A DNA stretch of 64,000 nucleotides, from NCBI GenBank assembly GCA_003609755.1, contig AP017991.1, positions 2,807,501-2,871,500 on the forward strand, read 5' to 3'. Origin of the DNA: Planktothrix agardhii NIES-204. Its GTDB lineage: Bacteria; Cyanobacteriota; Cyanobacteriia; Cyanobacteriales; Microcoleaceae. A program made the position numbers and the translations under genes. Shown here piece by piece: positions 35,970-45,232 of this stretch; position 1 is the first letter of the stretch; each line of letters starts with the position of its first letter. The notes beneath the pieces are model-generated. The model did not search any database. It was not told the DNA's origin and saw only the letters and a program-made list of their open reading frames with translations.

Positions 35970-37715
35970 TTAAACCAATAATTCCTCTAATTTGTGTTGA
36001 TTCCATAGGGTTTGATAGAGTCCTTTGGTGGCGACTAATTCACTATGGGTTCCGGTTTGAATAATGCTGCCTTTTTCCATCACCAAAATCCGATCTGCCA
36101 TAGCCGCCGCAGACATTTGATGGGAGATAAAAACAACGGTTTTTCTTTGAATTCCGACTTTTAAATTCTGTAAAATTTCCGTAGCGGTTTGATTATCCAC
36201 ACTCGAAAGAGCATCATCCAAAATCAAAATTGGTGCATCTACTAATAAAGCTCTGGCTAGGGCGGTTCGTTGTCGTTGTCCACCGGATAGGGTAATTCCC
36301 CGTTCTCCGACTAGGGTTTCATATTGTTTAGGAAAATTCAAAATTTCCTCATGAATCTTAGCAATTTTAGCTACTATTTCAATTTCCGATTGTTCTGCTA
36401 TTGGGTCACCATAAGCAATATTATTTTTAATGTTGGTACTAAACAAAAAACTCTCTTGAGGAACATAAGCGATCGCACTTCTTAAATCTAATAACTTTAA
36501 TTGAGTAATATCCTGACCATCTACAAATAATTGATCTATTTTAATATCTAATAACCGAGGAATAGCATTAGCTAAAGTTGATTTTCCAGAACCAATCTGG
36601 CCAACAATGGCAACAGTTTCCCCTGGTTTAATCATAAAATTAACATCATTCAGGGCTGGAATTTTGCTTCTGGGGTAGGTATAACTCAGATTAAATGCAC
36701 TTAACCATCCTTGAACCGGAGTTGGCAAAGGTAAGGGTTCTAAGGGATCTTTAATCTGAGGTTCAACACTTAAAATTGCTTCAATTCGATCAATACTAAC
36801 TTCTCCCCGTTGATAGGCTGTAATCGTAAATCCTAATAAAGCCGTGGGAAATACTAAACGTTCCACATATAAAATTAACGCTACAAAATCACCAATACTT
36901 AGTTCTCCATTGGCAATAAATTCATCCCCAATTCCCAATAAAATCAAAAAACTTAAACTGGCAATTCCACCTAAAATTGGGAACAAAATATTTCGGGTTT
37001 TAGCTAAATCCAAGTTAGCATAAAATAACTGTTGGTTGTTCTGAGCAAAGGCTCGGCGTTCATTTTCTTCCTGAGCGTAAATCTTAATTAAAGAAATTCC
37101 ACTCATATCCTCTTGAATCAGATCACTAATATTTGATAGTTTTTCCTGAACTTTCATTTGTTGATCTCTGAGTTTCGTACTAAAAACCTGCACTAAAATC
37201 AACATGAAGGGATAAACAGAAATGGATAATAAAGTCAAGCGGAAGTTAATGGCTAACATCACTGGAAGGGTTAAACCATAGGCAAAGATGGTATTTGCAA
37301 TACTCAAAACCGCAAAACCTAATAAACGGCGGATATTATCAACATCACTGGTAGCGCGATTAATTAAGTCTCCAACGGTACTTTCCGAAAAATAGGAAGA
37401 TTCTAGGGTTAATAAATGATTAAAAATCTTTTGTTTTAAATCAAATTCAACTTGACGACCGACCCCAAAAATTAGAGTGCGGGAGATCATCCGAATAACC
37501 CACATAATCGAGGCTAAAATAAAAATCCAAAACACTTGAGTTTGTACAGTATCAAAGTTAATCGCTACTTGAAGTTCATTAATAATATTCCGAATTAAAA
37601 CTGGAATATAAACCCCTAAAGCATTAACAAGAAATAACGCCACAACTCCTAATATTGTAGGTTTTTTATGGGGACGCAGATAGTCGATCAGTTTTTGGAA
37701 TCGAGAAGATTTCAT
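35970..37715 (-). CDS. ABC exporter half-transporter (MsbA/multidrug type)
   Basis: 581 residues: a six-helix transmembrane domain (about 15-310) fused to an ATPase domain. Walker A is GQIGSGKST, the Q-loop is in AYVPQESFLF, the signature is LSGGQRQRTALARALL, Walker B is ILILDDALSSVD, and the switch His is in VFISHQMS. It functions as a dimer, exporting lipids or drugs; the substrate cannot be read. It is monocistronic. The upstream region carries a foldback repeat. Confidence 0.9.
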   Translation of the reverse strand: MKSSRFQKLIDYLRPHKKPTILGVVALFLVNALGVYIPVLIRNIINELQVAINFDTVQTQVFWIFILASIMWVIRMISRTLIFGVGRQVEFDLKQKIFNHLLTLESSYFSESTVGDLINRATSDVDNIRRLLGFAVLSIANTIFAYGLTLPVMLAINFRLTLLSISVYPFMLILVQVFSTKLRDQQMKVQEKLSNISDLIQEDMSGISLIKIYAQEENERRAFAQNNQQLFYANLDLAKTRNILFPILGGIASLSFLILLGIGDEFIANGELSIGDFVALILYVERLVFPTALLGFTITAYQRGEVSIDRIEAILSVEPQIKDPLEPLPLPTPVQGWLSAFNLSYTYPRSKIPALNDVNFMIKPGETVAIVGQIGSGKSTLANAIPRLLDIKIDQLFVDGQDITQLKLLDLRSAIAYVPQESFLFSTNIKNNIAYGDPIAEQSEIEIVAKIAKIHEEILNFPKQYETLVGERGITLSGGQRQRTALARALLVDAPILILDDALSSVDNQTATEILQNLKVGIQRKTVVFISHQMSAAAMADRILVMEKGSIIQTGTHSELVATKGLYQTLWNQHKLEELLV

Positions 37716-37833
37716 ATAAGGTTTTATGACACTCGGTTTTTTTATTATTATATAGAAGTGATTTTATGATAACATGAAATAAGTCAGATTAAATATACCG
37801 CTACACATTACAGCGAAGAAGCGAAGAAGTATC

Positions 37834-37952
37834 CGGCGAATGAAATTCGCGACTACACAAACGATGTCCGCCTTCGCGGACAGATGAGAAATCCAACGGC
37901 TCACAACCCGCGACGGCGGGTTTTGTCTGTGTAGACCCGGTTTCAACCGCCG
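37834..37952. repeat. Foldback repeat with nested hairpins
   Basis: The outer ends are imperfect inverted repeats: CGGCGAATGAAATTCGCGAC at the left pairs with the region GACCCGGTTTCAACCGCCG at the right, and ACTACACA pairs with TGTGTAG. Inside are a GTCCGC-CTTC-GCGGAC hairpin and an AACCCGCgacGGCGGGTT hairpin. The same plan recurs at 59535-59660. There is no coding capacity; it is probably a non-autonomous mobile or structural RNA-forming repeat. Confidence 0.65.
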
Positions 37953-38000
37953 AATAATCTGGGGGGGTTAGGTCATACAATTTACAACCAAGCACGAAAT

Positions 38001-38025
38001 AGCCCCCGCTTAATTAAGGGGGGCT
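38001..38025 (-). terminator. Hairpin downstream of gltD
   Basis: AGCCCCC at 38001 pairs with GGGGGCT ending at 38025, with AT-rich TTAATTAA in the middle. It is placed about 50 bp after the leftward gltD stop. Confidence 0.5.
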
Positions 38026-38074
38026 TTGGTGGATCTAATCTAGGTGGAAAACAGGAGAGATTTCTAACAACAAA

Positions 38075-39559
38075 TTAAGGCAAATCCGTCTGTCCCATCA
38101 AATACAAATCACATTCCCGGGCGGCGCCACGACCTTCATTAAACGCCCAAACCACAAGGCTTTGGCCCCGACGACAATCACCCGCCGCAAATACCCCAGG
38201 AATACTGGTAGCATACTTCCCGTGTTCGGCTTTAACATTACTGCGGCCGTCCCGTTCTAAACCCAAACTGTCCAATAACAGTTGTTCCGGCCCCAGAAAT
38301 CCCATCGCCAATAATACTAACTGCGTTGGAGTCACCTTTTCCGTGCCAGGAATATGCTTAGGAATAAACTGGCCCTGTTCATTTTTCGCCCATTCTACCT
38401 CAACGGTATGAATAGCTTTTACATTACCATTTTCATCCCCTTCAAACTTAGTTGCAGTAGTTAGATAAACACGAGGATCAGAGCCAAATTTAGCTGCGGC
38501 TTCCTCCTGGCCATAATCCATTTTATAAACCTTCGGCCACTCCGGCCAAGGATTATTAGCAGCCCGTTCCGAGGGCGGTTGGGGCAAAATCTCCAACTGC
38601 ACCACCGTATTGCAACCGTGACGAATAGACGTCCCTACGCAGTCCGTCCCCGTATCTCCCCCGCCAATAATCACCACATCTTTACCTTGGGCCGAGATAA
38701 AATCACTGCCGGGTTGCTTATTTAAAACCGCCTGGGTATTAGCCGTGAGGAACTCCATGGCAAAATGAATCCCCTTGAGGTCGCGCCCTTCAATGGGTAG
38801 ATCCCGGGGTTTTGTCGCTCCCGTACATAAAAGTACCGAATCAAACTCTTTTAACAGATTTTCGGCGGGAAAGTCCTTACCCACTTCCGTATTGCAAATA
38901 AACTTAACGCCCTCGTCTTCTAAGACCTTCAGACGCCGCAATACCACCTGTTCCTTATCCAGCTTCATGTTCGGGATACCGTACATTAACAGGCCCCCTG
39001 GACGATCAGCCCGTTCAAAAACCGTAACCCAATGACCCGCTTTATTCAGTTGGGCCGCCGCCGATAATCCCGCCGGGCCAGAACCAATCACCGCGACTTT
39101 TTTCCCGGTGCGTTTGGCCGGAGGTTCAGGAGTTATCCAACCCTCCTCCCAACCCTTATCAATAATCGAACATTCAATATTTTTAATCGTCACCGGAGGG
39201 TTATGAATGCCCAAAACGCAGGAACCCTCGCAAGGTGCCGGACAAACCCGACCCGTAAATTCGGGGAAATTATTGGTTTTGTGCAGACGGTCTAGGGCCT
39301 CTTTCCACAGTCCCCGATAGATTAAATCATTCCATTCCGGGATCAGATTATTGATCGGACAACCACTAGCCATGCCACTAATAATCGTTCCCGTATGACA
39401 AAACGGGGTGCCGCAGTCCATACACCGGGCGGCTTGGGTGCGTAGTTTGTCGTCCTCCATGGGCAGATGGAACTCATCCCAGTTATGAACCCGGTCAAGG
39501 GGGGCGAGTTCAGACGGTAACTCCCGTAGATATTCTAAGAATCCGGTCGGTTTTCCCAT
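38075..39559 (-). CDS. gltD: Glutamate synthase small subunit (NADPH-type, GltD)
   Basis: 494 residues. The N-terminal 4Fe-4S region has [12 protein letters not shown] and [10 protein letters not shown], then [13 protein letters not shown] first FAD-binding motif ([17 protein letters not shown]) sits near residue 150, a second dinucleotide fold ([15 protein letters not shown]) near 290, and [20 protein letters not shown] near the C-terminus. It feeds electrons from NAD(P)H to the large GOGAT subunit. The large subunit gene is not adjacent. ATG at 39559. Confidence 0.93.
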   Translation of the reverse strand: MGKPTGFLEYLRELPSELAPLDRVHNWDEFHLPMEDDKLRTQAARCMDCGTPFCHTGTIISGMASGCPINNLIPEWNDLIYRGLWKEALDRLHKTNNFPEFTGRVCPAPCEGSCVLGIHNPPVTIKNIECSIIDKGWEEGWITPEPPAKRTGKKVAVIGSGPAGLSAAAQLNKAGHWVTVFERADRPGGLLMYGIPNMKLDKEQVVLRRLKVLEDEGVKFICNTEVGKDFPAENLLKEFDSVLLCTGATKPRDLPIEGRDLKGIHFAMEFLTANTQAVLNKQPGSDFISAQGKDVVIIGGGDTGTDCVGTSIRHGCNTVVQLEILPQPPSERAANNPWPEWPKVYKMDYGQEEAAAKFGSDPRVYLTTATKFEGDENGNVKAIHTVEVEWAKNEQGQFIPKHIPGTEKVTPTQLVLLAMGFLGPEQLLLDSLGLERDGRSNVKAEHGKYATSIPGVFAAGDCRRGQSLVVWAFNEGRGAARECDLYLMGQTDLP

Positions 39560-39836
39560 AGTTGTTTCCGTTAAACTTTTGAGTATTGGTGGTTAGTCAT
39601 CTTAATCGGTATGCACGGTCAAGATTGTTCAATATATTAATATAGCTGTTGCTGAACAGTTCAGGTTCCTAGTTTTCCCCATTAGCTGACTGTTTGGTTC
39701 GCCAATCGTCAACAATTGATGACAATTGTTTTTAGAATCTAATTCTCCTGTCGGCAATTTACCTTATTAAATTTTAGAGTATTTTTAGGGTTAATTGGCA
39801 TATTTTTGAATATTTATTAACAATCTATAATCTTTT

Positions 39837-40400
39837 TTATTCTAAAAGCCAACCGAATAACTCGCCAACTGTTAGTTTAATATCCGTGGCAAATGGGGGA
39901 ACAGATATTGGTGATTCGGGTTGATCAAAGACTTCTGTTTGTTGTTGGGAGTGATAAACAAAGATAGATTGTTCTTCGGGATCAATTAACCAAGCCATTT
40001 GAGTTTGATAATTCAGACAATAGAGAATTTTTTTAATCACTTTTGTTGGACTTTGATCCGGTGATAAAATTTCAATCATCCAGTCGGGTGCGATTAGAAA
40101 ACTATTGGCAATTGCACTATTATGATCACGAGGAATTCTATCCCAAGTAAAAACAGAAACATCGGGAACAATTGAACGTTCCTCAAAAGTACAGCGCAGT
40201 TCGGGAAATGCGCGGGCAATTTTGGCAGGTTTTAAAATAGCGTTAATGGCGGTAACAAGTTCACCTTGAATTGTACTATGTTTTCCTTGGGGCATGGATT
40301 TTTGGATGATTTTACCTTCAATATATTCACTAGCAGGTTTCGTTTCGGGTTGTTTCAGAAACTCTGCTACAGTGATAATTTTAGATGGGGTTTGTACCAT
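39837..40400 (-). CDS. Uma2-family (DUF820) predicted endonuclease
   Basis: 187 residues. The conserved Uma2 pattern is present: EYIEGKIIQKSMPQGKHSTIQGEL, then VPDVSVFTWDRIP (acidic Asp) and APDWMIEILSPDQSPTKVIKKI (Glu plus Lys), with MAWLIDPEEQSIFVYH at the C-terminal side. The fold is PD-(D/E)XK-like; biological roles of the hundreds of cyanobacterial copies are unknown. It stands alone. Confidence 0.85.
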   Translation of the reverse strand: MVQTPSKIITVAEFLKQPETKPASEYIEGKIIQKSMPQGKHSTIQGELVTAINAILKPAKIARAFPELRCTFEERSIVPDVSVFTWDRIPRDHNSAIANSFLIAPDWMIEILSPDQSPTKVIKKILYCLNYQTQMAWLIDPEEQSIFVYHSQQQTEVFDQPESPISVPPFATDIKLTVGELFGWLLE

Positions 40401-40475
40401 TGATTTTACTTCCTCAATTATTTTAATTTTAGCGTATTTATTTCATAATAATATGAACCCAATCAACTTTGATAT

Positions 40476-40575
40476 TATAGCAGTCGCCAGACCTATTAGG
40501 ACAAAGAGTGATGTAGCAAAGCTAGACGGTGAAGTCTTTTCCTCCGGTGTTTCCTGTTCCCTGTTCCCTGCTATA
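40476..40575. repeat. MITE-like TATAGCA element overlapping the 3' end of a hydrolase gene
   Basis: 100 bp bounded by TATAGCA (40476-40482) and TGCTATA (40569-40575), related to 31053-31143 by ends and internal words (TTAGGACA, AGACGGTGAAGT, CTGTTCCCTGTTCCC). It provides the last codons and stop of the leftward hydrolase (stop at 40522). Confidence 0.6.
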
Positions 40576-41643
40576 TGAGTTATCTTTTGATTTTTCCTGT
40601 TGATCAAGCCAATCCAAAATCCGATTCCAAGCCCACCATCGGTCAGGGTCATTAAATTGATTTTGGCAAATTTTACTACTAATATAACCGACATGACCCC
40701 CATAATTTGTTGATACTAAATTAATGGCTGGATTCTGATGACTAGCTGCTTTTAAATCGGGAATAATAGTTGGATCAAATAGAGGATCATCCTCGGCATA
40801 TAAAATTAACGTGGGTTTCCTAAGTTTAGGAATTAACTGTAACCCACTACTGGCTTCATAATAGGCTTCCACACTCTTAAATCCTAAGCGTCCAATCACT
40901 AATTCATTATCAAATCCCCAGATTGAATTTGCCCGTTTAATCGCCTCTGGATCAATATCATTGGGATGATGTTGATAAAGGTTTCTGGCTAATTTTTTGA
41001 GTTCTTTCGTAATAGCTCTTTCTAAATATTTTCCCCAGGAATGTTGGACTAAATAAGATAAGGAACGAGTTGAATCTAAACTAGGACAAATTACTGCGCC
41101 TCCAGCAATATCGGAATCTTTTAGGTCTAAATCTGTTCCCCATTGATTGACAGTTTGAGCCGTTTTAACCCCCCATAATGCTAATTGTCCCCCTAAAGAA
41201 TAACCCGTAAACCAAAAAGGAGCCGGACAACCCATTAATTTAGATTGAGCCGCAATTCTAACAAAATCTTCCCCTTCATATAAACCATCGGAGGTTAAAG
41301 TCGGAGATAATTCGGCGGTTTTTCCATGGGCTCTCCAATCAAATAAAACCACAGCGTAACCCGCAGCAAAGGCTTTTCTTCCCCAAATTCTTAAAAACCA
41401 TTGATTGTCTAAAGTGCCAGTAATTCCATAGGTGGAAATAATTGTTCCTCTTGGGTTTTCAGGAATTGCCACAATCCCATAAATTGGAACGCCTACGGCC
41501 CCTAAAAACACAGTTTCTTGATAGGGAGGTTCTGGTAAGTCAATACTTTTTTCCCAACTGCGACTAGCTCTTAATGCTGCATAAATAGTCATTAAAAAGC
41601 CATTTTTTAGGGTAAAAGGAGGATTGTAAATCGGCTGAATCAT
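40522..41643 (-). CDS. Alpha/beta hydrolase, YheT-like
   Basis: 373 residues. The nucleophile elbow GYSLGGQ sits in the middle, the likely acid is in LYAEDDPLFDP, and the catalytic His is in NYGGHVGY. The N-terminal KNGFLMTIYAALRASRSWEK and FDWRAHGKT resemble YheT/embryogenesis-associated hydrolases. The C-terminal SREQGTGNTGGKDFTV is encoded by the TATAGCA repeat and is not part of the enzyme fold. Substrate unknown; probably a cytoplasmic esterase. It is the first of three hydrolase genes on the same strand. Confidence 0.82.
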   Translation of the reverse strand: MIQPIYNPPFTLKNGFLMTIYAALRASRSWEKSIDLPEPPYQETVFLGAVGVPIYGIVAIPENPRGTIISTYGITGTLDNQWFLRIWGRKAFAAGYAVVLFDWRAHGKTAELSPTLTSDGLYEGEDFVRIAAQSKLMGCPAPFWFTGYSLGGQLALWGVKTAQTVNQWGTDLDLKDSDIAGGAVICPSLDSTRSLSYLVQHSWGKYLERAITKELKKLARNLYQHHPNDIDPEAIKRANSIWGFDNELVIGRLGFKSVEAYYEASSGLQLIPKLRKPTLILYAEDDPLFDPTIIPDLKAASHQNPAINLVSTNYGGHVGYISSKICQNQFNDPDRWWAWNRILDWLDQQEKSKDNSYSREQGTGNTGGKDFTV

Positions 41644-41693
41644 GTTGAAGTTTAATAATGGGTTGATGTAAGTTGATGATACAATTTTTATAA

Positions 41694-43379
41694 CTATTTG
41701 CGAACTTTGCGAATTGCTTCTTGAATATTTTCCTGGGTTAAAGAATTAACAATTGTCAAACTAAAAGGAGAGGTTTCAACTCTCTGGATATAACCAGCAT
41801 TCAAATAGGGTAAATATTCGGCTTGACCTCGAATATAACTATTAAAAAATACTAAACTGATTGCTTTTAAAAAGGGAAAGGCTAATTCGGGATTTGGGCC
41901 GATAATTTGATCCGGGACAGGAATTACAGATTCCCCTGACGCTAAGAAGGAAAAATGGGTTCCTTTCTCTAATAACATTAAGTATTTGTTAGGGCTAGTT
42001 AACCAAGAAAAGGGATAAATTTGTTCACTAACAGCCGGGGCTACATAATCATCACTTCCTCCAATCATTAACACGGGAATTTGAATTTTACTCATGCCTT
42101 CTTGTCCAAATACCACACTGGTAATTGGATTCACAGCAATCACCGCTTTCACCCGTTTATCCTGAAGATCATAACCTTTATTAGCAATAGAAGTGGCTTG
42201 ACATTGCAGTAAAACCGAAATATTTAGAGTAAGTTGTTGGTCTGCAACCTTAGCACACTCTTGATTAATTCTGTTGGTATTAAAGGTCGCTCCCCCCACC
42301 GCTAAAGCCGTATAACCGCCATAGGATTGACCGATAACCCCCACATTATCTGAGAGTAAATCGCTAGGAAATGCGGATTTTTTTGCTTTTTCTTCTAATA
42401 AATTAAGTACATAAGTAATATCTAAAGGACGATCAACAAATGCGTCTGCACCAGGAGGTTGAGCGTTTCCCTGTAAGAAATTAGCCAAGCCATCAGCACT
42501 GGTTTCTAAATGTTCTGGAACCGCAACAAAATAGCCATGGGAGGCTAAATGTTCCGCTAAATATTTGAAGGTTGTTCGGTCGGAACCTAAACCATGGGAA
42601 ATCACAATTACAGGGGCTGGAGTTGAAATTTGGGGGATATAAATATCAACGGGAGAAGGCTGATTTCGTCGAGGATTTTGAAAGGTCAAGGATTCTTTTT
42701 TCCATTCAGTTGTACCAGGATTTCTCAAATTCATTGGCCGATTTTGCAGGGCTGGATTATTGATTTCAGCTTGAGCCTGTTGTCTAATCCAATTAATAAT
42801 AGATTGATCTTCATAAATAATTTGAGATAAATCTTGAATTACTTGCCGACCAAAATTAAGGTCGATTTCTATTCTTTTACCCGGAAAATTTTCTAAAATA
42901 CCGAGTAAAGTTAAACCACCAGGAAGTTTAGAGGCTTGATTAATAGCCGTTTTTAAAGAATTTAAACCATTTTCACCATTATCGGTTTGAATAAAATTGC
43001 CAAAGCGAGTTAGAATTACAGTCCCCGTAGGGGTGTCATTAAATTGTTGAATACTCCAAGGGCTGGCTGTCATGGGAGTAACTAAAAGTTGACGCAGTTT
43101 TTCTACATCTTCAGGGCTAAGAATTGTTTCAGGAATTGATAGAACAGGAGAGATTTCTCCCCCTTGAGCAAATGTGGCTAAGTCTTTAATGGAAATCAAG
43201 ATCGTACCAATACTATACCGAACTGCAATTTGTTCGGCGGCTATTGCTGAGGAGGTTGTGGCGATTAAACCCGATAGTATTCCTAAGCCAATTTTAATCA
43301 GTCGGGTCGAGAGAGACTGAATCCTTTTATTGTTTTTATTTGGTTGATAGTCATGGAGATTTTTAATAGGTTTTAACAT
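41694..43379 (-). CDS. Exported alpha/beta hydrolase with DUF1400 domain (1)
   Basis: 561 residues. After a basic start, an apparent signal segment (LGILSGLIATTSSAIAA, ends about residue 48) precedes the DUF1400 domain (IAVRYSIGTILISIKDLATFAQGG...), a cyanobacterial module. The hydrolase domain follows: VVISHGLGSDRTTF (oxyanion region), nucleophile elbow GQSYGGY and C-terminal His in KGTHFSFL. The lid resembles PAF-acetylhydrolase-like enzymes. It is likely periplasmic; substrate unknown. The paralogue lies upstream. Confidence 0.85.
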   Translation of the reverse strand: MLKPIKNLHDYQPNKNNKRIQSLSTRLIKIGLGILSGLIATTSSAIAAEQIAVRYSIGTILISIKDLATFAQGGEISPVLSIPETILSPEDVEKLRQLLVTPMTASPWSIQQFNDTPTGTVILTRFGNFIQTDNGENGLNSLKTAINQASKLPGGLTLLGILENFPGKRIEIDLNFGRQVIQDLSQIIYEDQSIINWIRQQAQAEINNPALQNRPMNLRNPGTTEWKKESLTFQNPRRNQPSPVDIYIPQISTPAPVIVISHGLGSDRTTFKYLAEHLASHGYFVAVPEHLETSADGLANFLQGNAQPPGADAFVDRPLDITYVLNLLEEKAKKSAFPSDLLSDNVGVIGQSYGGYTALAVGGATFNTNRINQECAKVADQQLTLNISVLLQCQATSIANKGYDLQDKRVKAVIAVNPITSVVFGQEGMSKIQIPVLMIGGSDDYVAPAVSEQIYPFSWLTSPNKYLMLLEKGTHFSFLASGESVIPVPDQIIGPNPELAFPFLKAISLVFFNSYIRGQAEYLPYLNAGYIQRVETSPFSLTIVNSLTQENIQEAIRKVRK

Positions 43380-43461
43380 AAAACTAAAGGGGAATTATAT
43401 GATTATTATTTACAATACCATTAAAAATCAAATTATGTCAACCTTTTTGAGATTTAATTGA

Positions 43462-45102
43462 TTAATTTTTATCGGAAGTTATCCCATTAATGGCATTAGT
43501 TAATTGATTGGGAGTTAGGGATTGAATTAAACTCAAAGGATAGGCCCGATCGCTAATGGTTTGAATATAAGCCGCGTTCAGATAGGGTTTATATTGAGCA
43601 TTTTGAGTTAAATAGGTGTTAAAGAATGCCGTACTTAGGGCTTTAATATACTCTCGACTAATTTTAGAGGTGGGAGGAACAAATTCAGGGAGTTTAGAGA
43701 ATTCAGAGGTATTTTCTGAAGTAATATCGTAAAAATGAGTTGCATGATTTTGCATCATTAAATATTTATTGGGGGTGGTTAACCAAGTAAAAGCTTGCAA
43801 CTGTTCTGATAATGCAGGAGTGAGAAAATCTCCGGTACTTGCTGTGATAAAAACGGGAATTTTGATTTCACTTAAACCCGATTTTCCCAAAATAATACTA
43901 TTCACTGGATTTAATACAAAAATAGCTTTGACTCTTGAATCTTTGAGTTTATAGTTATTATCAGGAAGTTCTAAAGCTCGACACTGAAGAAAAACCGAAG
44001 GATTCAAGGGAATATCTGACTGTTTACAGATGGTTTTTAATTGGGTAAAATCAAGGGTAGCTCCTGCTAAAACCAAAGCCGTATATCCTCCTAAAGAATG
44101 ACCAGTTACGCCCACATTTTTTAAATCTAATTGATTATTGAAATTACTGGGATTGAGTTTTTCAAGATGATTCAGTAAGGCGGTTATATCCTGGGGTCGA
44201 TCAATAAATTGTTCGGGTTCAAATAGGTCTTTTACTTCCCCTTTAAGTAAGGATTGAAATTGTTGATAATCACTACCTGGATGTTGGGGAACCGCCACAG
44301 CAAAACCATAGGAGTTGAGATGTCGAGCTAAACTTTCAAAGCGAGAACGATCAGAAGCTAACCCATGGGAAATAACAATCACAGGATAGATTTGATCTGA
44401 AGAATTTGAAGTATCAGGTAAATAAATATCAACCTCGAAGTTCCGATTGTTTTCGGGATTATTGACTGTTATGGTTTTTTTAATACTCTTAAATGTTCCT
44501 GGTTTCCGTAAATCTTGTTTTTGACTAAAATCGGTAAAATCAGCTTGTTTAGCTTCGATATTTGATAAGACTTCTAAAGATTTTGTGACGGCCTGAGTTT
44601 GCTGAACTAAAGTAAAAATCCGAGTTAAAATGTCTAATATTTGTTCAACATCTAAACGAATTTCTGGACTAGGAAACCGACGCATCACATCTATAATGGT
44701 AAAACCATTAGGGATATTAGCAACCTCAATTAAGCTAGTCTGAATTGCTTCTACTCCATTATCACCAGATTGGGTTTGAATAATATTTCCCAAATAGCTT
44801 AAAAAGGCTAAGATTAAAGGAGAATTAAAAAAAGGTTGAATAGAAATATATTGATTAGTATAACGAATTTTCAATAGTCGGATTAGGGTTTGTTTTTGTT
44901 CGGGATTTAATAGTTGTAGATAGGTCGCCAAGGATTGTTGGGAATTAATTGTGCCTTTTTGGGCATAATTTTCTAAGGAATCAATGGAGATAGAAATGCT
45001 TGTTTTTCCCAACGGGACAAGAATTGATTCTGCGGCAATTCCGGGAAGATTTGTTAATAATACAGAGGCTATTGTTAAGGTAAAAGATGAAAACCAGTGC
45101 AT
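43462..45102 (-). CDS. Exported alpha/beta hydrolase with DUF1400 domain (2)
   Basis: 546 residues, paralogue of the previous gene. Signal peptide (FTLTIASVLLTNLPGIAA), DUF1400 (ILVPLGKTSISISIDSLENYAQKG...), then VVISHGLASDRSRF, nucleophile elbow GHSLGGY and His in NHATHFYDI. The two share layout throughout, including the end segment with YLNAAYIQ/YLNAGYIQ, so a tandem duplication followed by divergence is likely. The spacing between them is about 80 bp, consistent with an operon. Confidence 0.85.
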   Translation of the reverse strand: MHWFSSFTLTIASVLLTNLPGIAAESILVPLGKTSISISIDSLENYAQKGTINSQQSLATYLQLLNPEQKQTLIRLLKIRYTNQYISIQPFFNSPLILAFLSYLGNIIQTQSGDNGVEAIQTSLIEVANIPNGFTIIDVMRRFPSPEIRLDVEQILDILTRIFTLVQQTQAVTKSLEVLSNIEAKQADFTDFSQKQDLRKPGTFKSIKKTITVNNPENNRNFEVDIYLPDTSNSSDQIYPVIVISHGLASDRSRFESLARHLNSYGFAVAVPQHPGSDYQQFQSLLKGEVKDLFEPEQFIDRPQDITALLNHLEKLNPSNFNNQLDLKNVGVTGHSLGGYTALVLAGATLDFTQLKTICKQSDIPLNPSVFLQCRALELPDNNYKLKDSRVKAIFVLNPVNSIILGKSGLSEIKIPVFITASTGDFLTPALSEQLQAFTWLTTPNKYLMMQNHATHFYDITSENTSEFSKLPEFVPPTSKISREYIKALSTAFFNTYLTQNAQYKPYLNAAYIQTISDRAYPLSLIQSLTPNQLTNAINGITSDKN

Positions 45103-45232
45103 AGTTTTTTCCTATTTTATTGTAAAATCATATAACTCTATTTAAGTCCAGTATAAAATCATTCGACTTTTAGAAATTTTAAGAATTGATTAAATATTAT
45201 GGAATCTATCAACCATTTACGTTTTGCCGAAT

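Larger units (their letters stand above)
37716..38074. other. Intergenic region between the ABC exporter and gltD
   Basis: 359 bp without a gene. It holds the foldback repeat (37834-37952) and a hairpin (38001-38025). Small frames here are produced by the repeat and have no ribosome binding sites. Confidence 0.7.
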
